NCBI RefSeq assembly: GCF_004005845.1
Contig: NZ_SADE01000002.1
Span: 496,421 to 560,420, forward strand
Reading direction: 5' to 3'
DNA: 64,000 bases
Origin: Hwanghaeella grinnelliae
GTDB lineage: Bacteria > Pseudomonadota > Alphaproteobacteria > UBA8366 > Aestuariispiraceae
Both the position numbers and the translations under genes were made by a program. Positions 16,562 to 25,526 of this stretch are shown here, in pieces (the stretch's first letter is position 1; each line of letters starts with the position of its first letter). Below the pieces are notes generated by a model. It was not told the origin of the DNA. It did not search any database and worked only from the letters and a program-made list of their open reading frames with translations.

Positions 16562-17878
16562 ATGATGACCTCACCGCTGGAGACCGTCGCTCAAGACGGC
16601 ACACAGGCCCATTTGTTGGATTGGCATGCGCAACGCACCGACCTGGCGGGGCTGGCCAGCCTGGACCGCGACACGGCACCGGAGGATGTGGACGTCCACG
16701 CCGTCTATACCTATCGCCAAGCCCGCCTGCGGCAAAAGATGGCGGAATTAAACGTCGATGCGGTCATCCTGAGCGACCCGGTGAACATTCGTTACGCAAC
16801 CGGAACGCGGAACATGCAGGTCTTCAGTCAACGCAACGCGCCGTCGCGCTATCTGCTTCTGACGCAGGACCGGTCGATCCTGCATGAATTCACCGGCTGC
16901 CTGCATCTGGCGGATAGGTTCGGCCCCGCGGGCTTCAACACCGTGGACGAGGTCCGTCCGGCGACGACAGCGAGTTTCGTGGCGGCGGGACCCGCCATTG
17001 CCGAACGGGAGCGGCGATGGGCCAAAGAGACCGCCGCCACGATTGCCGGCCTTGTCGGCCACAGAGCCACGGTCGGGTTGGAACGGTTGAACGCCAACAC
17101 GGCGATTGCCCTGAAGGACCAGGGCCTGAACATCGTCGACGCGCAATACCCGGTGGAGATGGCACGCGCGATCAAATCGGTCGAGGAAGTGAAATGCGTC
17201 ATCGCGTCGCTGCGGGCGACGGAAGTCGCCGTCGGGAAACTGCGCAACGCTATCCGTCCCGGCATGACGGAAAACGCCCTGTGGTCGGTGCTGCACCAAT
17301 CGATCATCGAGCAGGACGGCGACTATTGCGAGACGCGCTTGTTGAATGCCGGCCCGCGCACCAACCCCTGGTTCCAGGAATGTTCCATGAATGTGATCGG
17401 GGAGAACCAGCTGATCGCATTGGACACCGATGTGGTCGGTTGTTTCGGATATTATTCGGACTTTTCTCGGACCTTTCATTCCGGGCCCGGTAAACCAAGC
17501 GCGGTGCAGCGGGACCTATACAAGACCGCCCATGAACAGGTGCAGCACAATATCGGCATCCTGCGCCCGGGCCTGTCTTTCCGGGAATACGCGGATCGGG
17601 CCTGGAACATCCCGGACCAATACTATGCCAACCGGTACTACCTTTCGGCCCATGGCTGCGGGATGACCGGCGAATACCCGTACCTCTATCATCACGGCGA
17701 CTTCCCCGATGCGGGCTATGACGGCGTGATCGAACCCGGCATGACGCTGTGCGTCGAAAGTTTCATCGGGGCGGAAACCGGCGGCGAAGGCGTAAAGCTG
17801 GAACAACAGGTCCTGATAACCGAGACCGGCGTGGAGTTGTTGTCGAAATTCCCGTTCGAAGCGGTGCTGATGGAATAA
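16562..17878 (+). CDS. M24-fold protein similar to DMSP lyase DddP
   Basis: A 438-residue pita-bread (M24) protein. Stretches such as AGPRTNPWFQEC and the C-terminal EPGMTLCVES...VKLEQQVLIT match the DddP family more closely than ordinary Xaa-Pro peptidases. The six metal ligands are all present: Asp288, Asp290, Asp300, His364, Glu399, Glu414. The active-site Tyr of DddP is kept (Tyr359), but the residue equivalent to DddP's catalytic Asp377 is Gly370 (AHGCGMTGEYP). It may therefore be a DddP relative with another reaction, such as hydrolysis of an amide or peptide. The ATG at 16562 is preferred over 16523 because GGAG sits 5 bases upstream of it. Confidence 0.75.
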   Translation: MMTSPLETVAQDGTQAHLLDWHAQRTDLAGLASLDRDTAPEDVDVHAVYTYRQARLRQKMAELNVDAVILSDPVNIRYATGTRNMQVFSQRNAPSRYLLLTQDRSILHEFTGCLHLADRFGPAGFNTVDEVRPATTASFVAAGPAIAERERRWAKETAATIAGLVGHRATVGLERLNANTAIALKDQGLNIVDAQYPVEMARAIKSVEEVKCVIASLRATEVAVGKLRNAIRPGMTENALWSVLHQSIIEQDGDYCETRLLNAGPRTNPWFQECSMNVIGENQLIALDTDVVGCFGYYSDFSRTFHSGPGKPSAVQRDLYKTAHEQVQHNIGILRPGLSFREYADRAWNIPDQYYANRYYLSAHGCGMTGEYPYLYHHGDFPDAGYDGVIEPGMTLCVESFIGAETGGEGVKLEQQVLITETGVELLSKFPFEAVLME

Positions 17879-17996
17879 AAGGGAGGGAGGAACTAAGCCC
17901 CGAACCGGGACGACGGGCCGGTTTAACCCCTTGTTAAGGCATTTCGTATATTAGCAATATCGAACACACATTGTTTCCGAAGCGGTCAGGGTCGGG

Positions 17997-19787
17997 TTGT
18001 TGCTCAATCGTATCTCCATCAAACACGCTTTGGCGGCAGTTGTCGGACTGCTCTTCATTTGCGGTGCCCTTCTTGAAATAGAGGCCCAGATCAGCAGCAA
18101 CCAACAGGTCGAAATACGGCAGAAATGGCTGAATTTCGAAGCCCAGAGTTCGGAGAAGGCGCGGCTCTACACCTCGCTTCTCGCCAATATGGGCTATGGC
18201 GGGTTGATCCATAACTTCAAGAACTACTTGCTTCGCAAGGACCCCGCCTATGCGGAGGCGGCGCGGAACGATATGGGCGCCGTTGGCGCCATCATCGCCC
18301 AATACATGACCGTACAGACAGAACAGGAAGAACTGACCGCCCTGCATGACCTGCGTAATATGCTGTCGAATTATCGGAAGGCCTTGCGGGACGCCGAGTT
18401 TTACATGACCGATCACCTGGCCGATGCCGCCCAGTTGGACACCAATGTCAATGTGAGCGACCACTTTGCTTTGGCCGCGATCCATACTTTAGGCCGCGTC
18501 ATCGAAAGCGAAATTGGAGCGGGCGTAAAAATCGGAAAACCCCGACTGGCCAAAGAATTGCGTCGAGCCATCGGTTACGGCGGCTTCATCCACGACTTCA
18601 AGGACTATGTCCTCAGGCAGGACTCGCAATATGCCAACCGTGCGCGGCAGAGCCTGCTGACCGCGCAGCGCGTCCTTAGAGAGTGGCAATCGTTTCCGAT
18701 CAGCTACGCAGAGAGTCTTGCCCTCAAAGACATCGAATCCATCCTGGCCACGTATGGCGCGAAACTTGAAGACGCCGAGGCAATGCCAGCCGGCGCCGTA
18801 ACCGCCGAAGAGATCGACGCGATCGTCGCCACCGACGACTATCCGGCGGTCCGGGGATTGGCGGTTCTGGACCGGGAAATCGCGCTCGCCATCAAACGGG
18901 AATACGGTGAGGTTCAGGAGCAGTTCAGCTTTGCGGCCCAATTGGCCGAACTTCGCGACTGGACTTCCCGGGGCGTGATCCTGACGCTGATGATTGCTTC
19001 GGGCCTTGTGCTGTTTTTGATGGTCATTCGGCCTTTGAAGAGGATCGAAACGGTCATGTCCCGCCTGGCCGAAGGCGACCTATGGGTCGAGATTCCCGGC
19101 ACAGACGCGCAGAACGAGGTCGGGCGCATGGCGCGCGCGATAGGCGTCTTCAAGGAAACGGCCTTGCGCCTGAAGGAATCAAACGAAAAGCTTGAAGCGA
19201 CGGTCTCGGAACTGACCGATACGCAGAAGCGTATCGAAAAACAGGCCACCGACCTGGCCGAGATGGCGGAATCGCTGGAAGTCGAACGTCAACGCGCCGA
19301 GAAACTGTCGATCACGGATACGCTGACCGGTTTGAACAACCGGCAAAAACTGGACGATGTCCTCGCCGAAGAAACGGACCGCGCGGCCCGGTACGGCAAT
19401 CCCCTGTCGCTAATCTTGTTGGACGTGGACCATTTCAAATCGGTGAACGATACCCACGGCCACCTGGCCGGTGATGACGTATTGATCAAGATAGCCGAAA
19501 TCGTCACTGCCACCGTCCGGTCGGTCGACATCGTCGGCCGTTGGGGCGGCGAGGAATTCGTCATCATATGCCCGGAAACCGGTGAAAAGGGTAGCGCCGA
19601 GGTCGCGGAGAAACTCCGCAAGGCGATCGAAAGGGCCGACTTTCCCATCATCGGCGCCAAGACCGCCAGTTTCGGAATTGCCGAATATGTGAAGGGTGAC
19701 ACCCCTGATGCGATCATCAATCGGGCCGACCAGGCGCTCTATAACGCGAAGCGCATGGGCCGAAACCGCGTGGAACTCGCCGCCTGA
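17997..19787 (+). CDS. Membrane diguanylate cyclase with duplicated sensor module and HAMP domain
   Basis: A 596-residue GGDEF protein. TM1 is at about 10-27, an extracytoplasmic sensor at 28-320, TM2 at about 325-344 and HAMP at about 345-397. A coiled coil (398-437) leads to the GGDEF domain (438-596) with an intact active site GGEEF (517-521). An inhibitory I-site, RSVD, lies exactly five residues before it, so it should be an active, feedback-limited c-di-GMP synthase. The sensor is an internal duplication: MGYGGLIHNFKNYLLRKD (65-82) and IGYGGFIHDFKDYVLRQD (192-209), each followed by a similar helix ending in L-x-D-A-E. The start is a TTG with a purine-rich leader; a second TTG follows immediately. 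Confidence 0.88.
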   Translation: MLLNRISIKHALAAVVGLLFICGALLEIEAQISSNQQVEIRQKWLNFEAQSSEKARLYTSLLANMGYGGLIHNFKNYLLRKDPAYAEAARNDMGAVGAIIAQYMTVQTEQEELTALHDLRNMLSNYRKALRDAEFYMTDHLADAAQLDTNVNVSDHFALAAIHTLGRVIESEIGAGVKIGKPRLAKELRRAIGYGGFIHDFKDYVLRQDSQYANRARQSLLTAQRVLREWQSFPISYAESLALKDIESILATYGAKLEDAEAMPAGAVTAEEIDAIVATDDYPAVRGLAVLDREIALAIKREYGEVQEQFSFAAQLAELRDWTSRGVILTLMIASGLVLFLMVIRPLKRIETVMSRLAEGDLWVEIPGTDAQNEVGRMARAIGVFKETALRLKESNEKLEATVSELTDTQKRIEKQATDLAEMAESLEVERQRAEKLSITDTLTGLNNRQKLDDVLAEETDRAARYGNPLSLILLDVDHFKSVNDTHGHLAGDDVLIKIAEIVTATVRSVDIVGRWGGEEFVIICPETGEKGSAEVAEKLRKAIERADFPIIGAKTASFGIAEYVKGDTPDAIINRADQALYNAKRMGRNRVELAA

Positions 19788-19838
19788 TCCGATCGTTAAC
19801 CCGTCATGGCACCCACGGTTTTAGCTAAGGGAGAATCT

Positions 19839-19880
19839 AGCCAGGGGGATTCAGCCAGGGGGATTCAGCCAGGGGAATTC
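19839..19880 (+). repeat. 14-bp tandem repeat, three copies
   Basis: AGCCAGGGGGATTC occurs twice head to tail and a third time with one G-to-A change, in the 99-base gap between the convergent diguanylate cyclase and glycosyltransferase genes. A degenerate fourth copy may precede it at about 19823. It is not translated and has no evident function; slippage-generated spacer DNA is the simplest reading. Confidence 0.85.
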
Positions 19881-19886
19881 GGGCGG

Positions 19887-22040
19887 CTAGGCCTCTTCTA
19901 CGGCCTTGATTCCATAAATGGCGAGATATTGGTTCGCCATTTCGGCGCGCGAAAATTCCCGTTCCACCCGGGCGCGGTTCGCATCCCCCAACGCCGCGCA
20001 TTCTCCCGGATTATCGCGCAGAAACCGCAAAGCCGTCACGAACCCATCGATATGACCGGGCCGGACAACCATGCCGCCGGGTCCCACAAGCCGCGCGGAA
20101 TCGCCCGTATCGGTCGCGACGATGGGCAGGCCGCTCGCCATCCCCTCCAGGATGGAATTCGATTGGCCTTCGCCGAAATGCGATGTCGAGACGAGGACGT
20201 CCACGGCGGTCAGGATATCCGGAACGTCGTGCCGCACCCCAAGCCCGCGGAGATTGGCCGGCCCGGGAAGCGCGTCGGTCCCCAGACCCGCAGCCAGCGC
20301 GGTCATGTCCGGCAGGCCCTCGGCCACGGCCTGAAACACATCATAGCCCTTCATTGGATCGGTTCGGGCCACAATTGCAAAAACGAACGCGTCCGCCGGA
20401 ATGCCAAGCGACGCGCGGATCGCATCGCGGCCATCATCCCGCTTGCGATAGATCGACATGTCGACGCAATTCTGTACCAAGGACAGCCGGCGATTATCAT
20501 ACCCGAACGCAATATGGCTTTGCAGCCCGGCAATGGAGTTCGAGGTAATGCGCCGCGGCAGGAAGGACAGGTATTTGCACAACAGCACTGTTGCCTTCAA
20601 CTGAAGCCGGTAGCGGGAAAAATCCATGTTCGAACACCGAACGCCCCAATACAGGTCCGTCGCGTTGCGGTTCGGCAGGCAGATATGGGCAAGGGTCGCA
20701 AATAGGTCGCCGTGATACATCCAGCCTTGCAGGGATTTGGGCCGCGCCTTGGACAAGGCCGCCCTCAACATTTTGAACCCGGCAAAGATATCACCCGCGC
20801 CGGAAATGCCGCAGGCGGAATAGCGGTCGCCAATCAGCGCCTTGATCCGGGCTTCGTGCCGGCCGCCGGATTTCAAATTGACGACATATTGAGGGATGCC
20901 ACGCCCCTCCAACTCCTCAACCAGTTGGACCAGCATGTTTTCGGCGCCGCCCACTTCGAGCCCGGAAATGACATGCATGACGGAATTCGGCCGCGCATCG
21001 GAGCCCTGCCTGCGGGCATTGCCGCCCGAATTGAAAAGGGCGCGTAGGACCCGCCCGAAAAAGCGCCGTCCCCGAAAAGGCCAAACAGCAAAAGCGAGGC
21101 CGCCGAGACAAAACCCGGCAATTTTCCCGCCGCCGCGCCATGCGGCGACAGCCCTTTCCAGAAACGTTGCGGAAAGGAAGCGGGCGGCATTCAGTATAGA
21201 GCGCCTGGCGACCGGTTTCAGGTTCTTCCGCAGAAGCAACCTTGCGCCGGCGGACACATTATCCCGCGGCGGCTGCGAACGGTCATGCACGATCGCAATC
21301 GCGTTGCTGGCGACCGCAATGGATTCACCGCCGAGACTACAGCGCAACAACCAGTCCCAGCCTTCAAAGCAGCGCAGTTCCGGTTCGAAATATCCATGAC
21401 GCTCGAAAACGTCACGGCGTGCCAACAGGGTACTGCCAAGATGGATATCGCAGCCGGATACCAGGCGGTCGTATCGATCCGCCGCGGCGGGAAACCGATA
21501 GGTGATATCCGCGCCCGTACCGTCGCGGTTTTGGCTTTGGATAAACGCGGAGGCGCACAGGGAGACCGGCGCGTCGAGCCGCTGGATGTAGCTTAGCTGT
21601 TCGCGAAGCTTGTCCGGCGTCCATTCGTCACCGGCATCGAGAAAGGCGATCCATTCGGTATCGAGCGCCCGAATGCCGATGTTTCGCGCATTCCCGGCCC
21701 CGCCAGTGACTTCCAGCCGGATCGTCCGAATGCGGTCATCCTGGATAAGGTCCGCCACGGCATTTTTTTGATCGCGGGCGGATGCATCGTCGACGATGAC
21801 CAACTGCCAATTCGAATGTGATTGCGCGAGAACACTCCGCACCGCCCGGGCGAGCGTAGCCTCTGAATTGTTTGACGGGATGACTACGCCAACTGTCGGT
21901 GTCTTCAGGTGATGTCGGGCCAAATCAGGATCAGGGTCGCGTTTCAGGCTGCTTGACCCTCTTTCTAAGCCGATTGCCGTGGACCGCCAAGCTGGATATG
22001 TGCGCCGGTCTGCCCGGTTGGACCGAACGAAGCACGGCAT
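19887..22040 (-). CDS. Two-domain glycosyltransferase (GT2 fused to GT4)
   Basis: A 717-residue protein with two glycosyltransferase domains. The N-terminal GT-A domain (about 48-260) has the GT2 opening VGVVIPSNNSEATLARAV and VIVDDAS, and an acidic metal site in FLDAGDEW. A basic hydrophobic segment (about 300-335) may touch the membrane. The C-terminal GT-B domain (about 350-717) has the GT4 hallmarks: HVISGLEVGGAENM, and the E-x7-E region in EGQSNSILEGMASGLPIVATD. It probably adds two sugars in succession to a surface polysaccharide or glycan; acceptor and sugars are unknown. The first 45 residues look unlike coding sequence, so the true start may be downstream, for example a TTG shortly before the LKTPTVG segment. 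It stands alone, convergent with the cyclase gene. Confidence 0.82.
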   Translation of the reverse strand: MPCFVRSNRADRRTYPAWRSTAIGLERGSSSLKRDPDPDLARHHLKTPTVGVVIPSNNSEATLARAVRSVLAQSHSNWQLVIVDDASARDQKNAVADLIQDDRIRTIRLEVTGGAGNARNIGIRALDTEWIAFLDAGDEWTPDKLREQLSYIQRLDAPVSLCASAFIQSQNRDGTGADITYRFPAAADRYDRLVSGCDIHLGSTLLARRDVFERHGYFEPELRCFEGWDWLLRCSLGGESIAVASNAIAIVHDRSQPPRDNVSAGARLLLRKNLKPVARRSILNAARFLSATFLERAVAAWRGGGKIAGFCLGGLAFAVWPFRGRRFFGRVLRALFNSGGNARRQGSDARPNSVMHVISGLEVGGAENMLVQLVEELEGRGIPQYVVNLKSGGRHEARIKALIGDRYSACGISGAGDIFAGFKMLRAALSKARPKSLQGWMYHGDLFATLAHICLPNRNATDLYWGVRCSNMDFSRYRLQLKATVLLCKYLSFLPRRITSNSIAGLQSHIAFGYDNRRLSLVQNCVDMSIYRKRDDGRDAIRASLGIPADAFVFAIVARTDPMKGYDVFQAVAEGLPDMTALAAGLGTDALPGPANLRGLGVRHDVPDILTAVDVLVSTSHFGEGQSNSILEGMASGLPIVATDTGDSARLVGPGGMVVRPGHIDGFVTALRFLRDNPGECAALGDANRARVEREFSRAEMANQYLAIYGIKAVEEA

Positions 22041-22140
22041 TCCACGATCGATCCGGAACGACCACCTGCCGCCGGCCGTTCACCAGCGGACACACCGCGT
22101 CCCGGCGCGTCGAACTTCTTTGCAGCTTGCAGAGGGAATC

Positions 22141-22215
22141 TGGAGCGGGCGATGAGATTCGAACTCACGACATCAACCTTGGCAAGGTTGCGCTCTACCC
22201 CTGAGCTACGCCCGC
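22141..22215 (-). tRNA. tRNA-Gly (anticodon GCC)
   Basis: A 75-base cloverleaf read on the minus strand. The acceptor stem is GCGGGCG paired with CGCCCGC, then a discriminator U and an encoded CCA. The D arm is GCTC-AGGGGTA-GAGC, the anticodon stem CAACC/GGTTG closes the loop TTGCCAA (anticodon GCC), and the T arm contains GTTCGAATC. All stems are intact. GCC reads the Gly codons GGC and GGU, the commonest in this GC-rich genome. Confidence 0.97.
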
Positions 22216-22241
22216 ATTATCCAGATTTCGGCCGGTTCGCC

Positions 22242-22289
22242 TTAGGGTGTTTTTCCCTTGGGGAAGTGCCCTTTCAGCGCCCGTTTCAT
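22242..22289 (-). CDS. Possible 15-residue leader peptide upstream of tRNA-Gly
   Basis: A short frame, MKRALKGHFPKGKTP, ends 26 bases before the tRNA-Gly gene and lies behind a candidate promoter. It is very basic and has a regular bacterial stop. No ribosome-binding site is visible, so it may be chance. It is listed because small conserved peptides of this kind are often missed. Confidence 0.2.
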   Translation of the reverse strand: MKRALKGHFPKGKTP

Positions 22290-22332
22290 CGCCGGTGGGT
22301 AGCCGGCCACGGCTCCTTGCGGAGCGGCGCGC

Positions 22333-22360
22333 ATATTACCCATGGATTGGCGCATTGCAA
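22333..22360 (-). promoter_or_regulatory. Candidate sigma70 promoter for the tRNA-Gly transcript
   Basis: On the minus strand, TTGCAA (22360-22355) and TAATAT (22338-22333) are separated by 16 bases, close to the -35/-10 consensus. Transcription would start near 22326, giving a leader of about 110 bases before the tRNA. No closer promoter was recognised. Confidence 0.35.
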
Positions 22361-22493
22361 GCATCTACGCGAAAAATAATTTCCGCTTCCGGCAAGGCTC
22401 GTTTCAGTATCGTTGAACCCGCGGAAAACCTGCGTTACGACGGCCATTCCCTTGGCGTCTTGCCGGGTTTCGTTTCGTGAAAGGATCCGCGTC

Positions 22494-23030
22494 ATGTCCG
22501 ATGAGCAAACCACCCGCCCCCTGACCGATACCGACTTGTATGCGAAGCTGGACGCAATGGGCATCGCCCACGAAACCGTTGAGCATGAGCCCGCCTATAC
22601 GGTGACCGACGCCAAGCATCTGAGGGGTGAGCTGGATGGCGCCCATATCAAGAATCTTTTCCTGCGGGACAAGAAAAAGAACATCTGGCTGGTAACGGTC
22701 CTGGAAGAACGGGATGTGGACCTGAAGCAACTGCGCGGCGTTCTGGGCGCGAAAGGCAACCTTAGTTTCGGATCGCCCGAATTGCTGATGGATTGTCTGG
22801 GTGTCATTCCGGGGTCGGTAACACCGCTTGGCGTCGTCAACGATCACGACGGTCGGGTGAATGTCGTGCTGGACAAAGGGGTGATTGATCATGCCTTGGC
22901 CAATGTGCACCCGCTGCGCAACGACCGGACCACGCAGATCGCCTCCCAGGACTTGCTGAAATTGCTGGAGGCCGAGAACCATCCGCCCCTGATTTTGGAC
23001 TTCGCGGATTTACCAAGCCAGACCGCTTAA
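22494..23030 (+). CDS. Prolyl-tRNA editing protein (YbaK/ProX family)
   Basis: A 178-residue free-standing YbaK-like editing domain, which hydrolyses mischarged aminoacyl-tRNA (typically Ala- or Cys-tRNA-Pro). The family motif KNLFLRDKKKNIWLV with its essential lysines is clear, as is the later GSVTPLGVVND loop. The start at 22494 follows AAAGGATC at a good distance; an in-frame ATG at 22413 lacks such a site. Length and single-domain form match the PrdX/ProXp-ala group. The gene is transcribed away from tRNA-Gly and is followed by the chemoreceptor gene on the same strand after 143 bases. Confidence 0.9.
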   Translation: MSDEQTTRPLTDTDLYAKLDAMGIAHETVEHEPAYTVTDAKHLRGELDGAHIKNLFLRDKKKNIWLVTVLEERDVDLKQLRGVLGAKGNLSFGSPELLMDCLGVIPGSVTPLGVVNDHDGRVNVVLDKGVIDHALANVHPLRNDRTTQIASQDLLKLLEAENHPPLILDFADLPSQTA

Positions 23031-23173
23031 AGAACGCATCTCGATCTCTTTCTTGTTAACCATCCGGTAACGCAAGCCGCTCTAGTTTTTTGCGGCGCAC
23101 AATGCGCGTTCCAAGCGCCAAGCTTCGTCTCTGCTCGGTGTGGTTTCAACGGGGGTTGTCTAGGGGGATTGAG

Positions 23174-25348
23174 ATGTCGGAGTTCGGCACTTCGTCGCGT
23201 GCAAGGCCGTTTTCACAAAGCCTTGGCAAGAAATTGGGTTTGGCCGTTGGCAGTATTGCGTTGGCCACCATCATCTTCACCATCGTCGCAGTCGTTGGAT
23301 TCCGTCAGGTCTCCGATTCTGTTTCCCAGTTCGGAGAACAGACGATGCCGCGGTTGCGGGCCGCCATCGTGCTCAAACAGGTCGGCGGTGAAATATCGGC
23401 CGATACAGCGCGTCTCGCCTCAGCCGCGAGCGAATCGGAACGCGACGCGATCGCCGGTCGGCTATCGCAATCCCTGTCTGTTCTGGTCGAGGCCGCCGAT
23501 ACCTTGATGGCCGGAACGGCAGGGGCCGCGGATGCCGATTCCGCAGCCATTGCGGAAAGTCTGACCGGCGTCCGGGACGTCGTCGGCGCGCTGCGGGACA
23601 ATGTTTCCCTTCGCTTGCAGACCGGCAAGAAGATCGCCGGGCAAATCGCCGCCATTCTGACCGCGAAACAGGAACTGGACGCGGCACTGGGCCCTTATCT
23701 GGAAGATCAGACACGCGGGACGAAACAAACCATCGACCTGCTGCTCGAAGATGTCGACGCCAATATCATGAAGCTTCTGGAATTGACCGCCGGATTCGGC
23801 GTGAACCAAAGCCTGCATGGCCTGACGTCTATCGCCGACAGACTGGTCGGTGTCGCCATCGAAGCGACGACAGTGGAACGCGCCGACCAATTGGAAGCCC
23901 TGGCCGAACGGCGCAAGGAATTGAAAGTCTGGGTCCAGGACCGATTAAGCAATCTGCTGGCCGATAGTTCCGAAGGCGCCGTCAGTGTCCGCGAAAAGTC
24001 CAAACTTCTGGTGGCCGCTGCGGTTGGCGAGGAAGGCGCTGATATTCTCGAAACCCAGCGTCAGGTCTTGCGGGTCGACGCCGCCGGGCAGGAACTTGTC
24101 GCGGCCGGGAACCGCCACATAAATACCCTGTTGGGCCTGATCGACCGGGTCACCACCCGGGCGACCGACGACGGCGCCGCCGCCATCGACCGGGCGGACC
24201 GGGTCGTCTCGGCGACCCAGGCGATTCTGATCGGATTGTCTGTCGCGTCGATCCTGTTCGCCTTCGCCATAGGCTATTTCTATATCAGTCGCCGGGTGGT
24301 CGCCCGCATCGCCCGGTTGGCCGATAACATGCGGCAGTTGGCCGACGGCGACCTTGCCGTCGAAACCGTCAAAGGGCCGGCGGACGAAATTGGCGACATG
24401 GCCGAAGCCATGGAAATATTCCGCGATAATGCGCGTGAGGTCGAACGCCTTACCGAAGACCAGGAAAAGGCCAAGCAGGCGGCCGAACGAACCCGTCGGG
24501 AAGCCCTGCAATCACTTGCCGACGGCTTCAACGCGCGCGTCGCCAGCATCGTCGGGGACCTGGAAGGGTCTGTGACGCGGCTTGTTTCGTCTTCGCAAGC
24601 GATGTCCGGTGACATCGATACGGCGGCACAACGTTCCCAGGACGTCGCCCAAGCCACCACCGGCGCGGCTGACAATGTCGGGGCGATTTCCAGCGCATCG
24701 CAGGCGCTGCTTGAAAGCACACAAGACATGACCGGCATGATGGGCAAGGCCGCCAGCGCCGCCCAGGCCGTGGTCACGGATGTGGAAGCCACCGACCGGG
24801 CGGTCGAGGGTCTTTCAAAGGCGGCGGAGAAGATCGGCGATGTGGTTCAGATCATCTCGGACATTGCCGAGCAGACGAACCTTCTGGCGTTGAACGCGAC
24901 CATCGAGGCCGCCCGCGCGGGCGATGCCGGCAAGGGTTTTGCGGTCGTCGCCAACGAAGTGAAGACGCTTGCCGGCCAGACCGCGGCGGCCACAACGGAC
25001 ATCACCGCACAGGTGGCCGCGATCAAATCGACAGTGCAAGCCGCGGTCAATGCCATGAGCAAAGTGTCGAACGGCGTCGGCGAAGTCGATGTCATCGTCG
25101 GCGAAAGTTCGAACGCGTCGCTCGCGCAATCTGAATCGACACGGGAAATCGTCGCCAGGATTCAGGCGACGGCGTCCGAAATTCGGACCGTGACGGACGG
25201 TGTCCAGGACGTTGTCCGGACCGCCGGCCAGACCCGCAGCGGGTCGGACACAGTGCTTGATGCCGTCGAGACCGTCCGGACACGGTCCAGCGACCTCAGC
25301 AGCGAATTATCCAAGTTCGTCGCCGATATTCGGACCGGCACCGCTTAA
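23174..25348 (+). CDS. Methyl-accepting chemotaxis protein
   Basis: A 724-residue chemoreceptor. TM1 is at about 18-40, a long helical periplasmic domain at 41-350, TM2 at about 355-375, and then HAMP. The signalling domain has the conserved hairpin tip ([20 protein letters not shown], followed by [11 protein letters not shown]) that contacts CheA and CheW. I chose the ATG at 23174, backed by AGGGGG, because the upstream extension of the frame lacks a ribosome site. The periplasmic part is an Ala-rich four-helix-bundle-like region, and the ligand is not recognisable. With the flagellar gene at the right edge it supports a motile organism. Confidence 0.93.
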   Translation: MSEFGTSSRARPFSQSLGKKLGLAVGSIALATIIFTIVAVVGFRQVSDSVSQFGEQTMPRLRAAIVLKQVGGEISADTARLASAASESERDAIAGRLSQSLSVLVEAADTLMAGTAGAADADSAAIAESLTGVRDVVGALRDNVSLRLQTGKKIAGQIAAILTAKQELDAALGPYLEDQTRGTKQTIDLLLEDVDANIMKLLELTAGFGVNQSLHGLTSIADRLVGVAIEATTVERADQLEALAERRKELKVWVQDRLSNLLADSSEGAVSVREKSKLLVAAAVGEEGADILETQRQVLRVDAAGQELVAAGNRHINTLLGLIDRVTTRATDDGAAAIDRADRVVSATQAILIGLSVASILFAFAIGYFYISRRVVARIARLADNMRQLADGDLAVETVKGPADEIGDMAEAMEIFRDNAREVERLTEDQEKAKQAAERTRREALQSLADGFNARVASIVGDLEGSVTRLVSSSQAMSGDIDTAAQRSQDVAQATTGAADNVGAISSASQALLESTQDMTGMMGKAASAAQAVVTDVEATDRAVEGLSKAAEKIGDVVQIISDIAEQTNLLALNATIEAARAGDAGKGFAVVANEVKTLAGQTAAATTDITAQVAAIKSTVQAAVNAMSKVSNGVGEVDVIVGESSNASLAQSESTREIVARIQATASEIRTVTDGVQDVVRTAGQTRSGSDTVLDAVETVRTRSSDLSSELSKFVADIRTGTA

Positions 25349-25526
25349 CCACGGCCTGCCGAACGTCATGGCGGGGGCAGTGGAAGGCATTTCGGCGGGA
25401 TTCCGAAGTATCTTTCCCGCCTCCGCCCTTGTCCTTCGCGCTAGAAACCGCCACATAAAGCGCAACAGAAATTCCAGGCGGAATCGACCGAATCCGCCGA
25501 AGACGAAGCGGGGGTTCACCAGAACC

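Noticed and set aside
16562-17878. Straight call as a DMSP lyase (dddP)
   Set aside because: The catalytic Asp equivalent is Gly, so DMSP lyase activity cannot be asserted from sequence.
17901-17922. Weak AACCGG/CCGGTT inverted repeat after the DddP-like gene
   Set aside because: Only six base pairs and no T tract; too weak to call a terminator.
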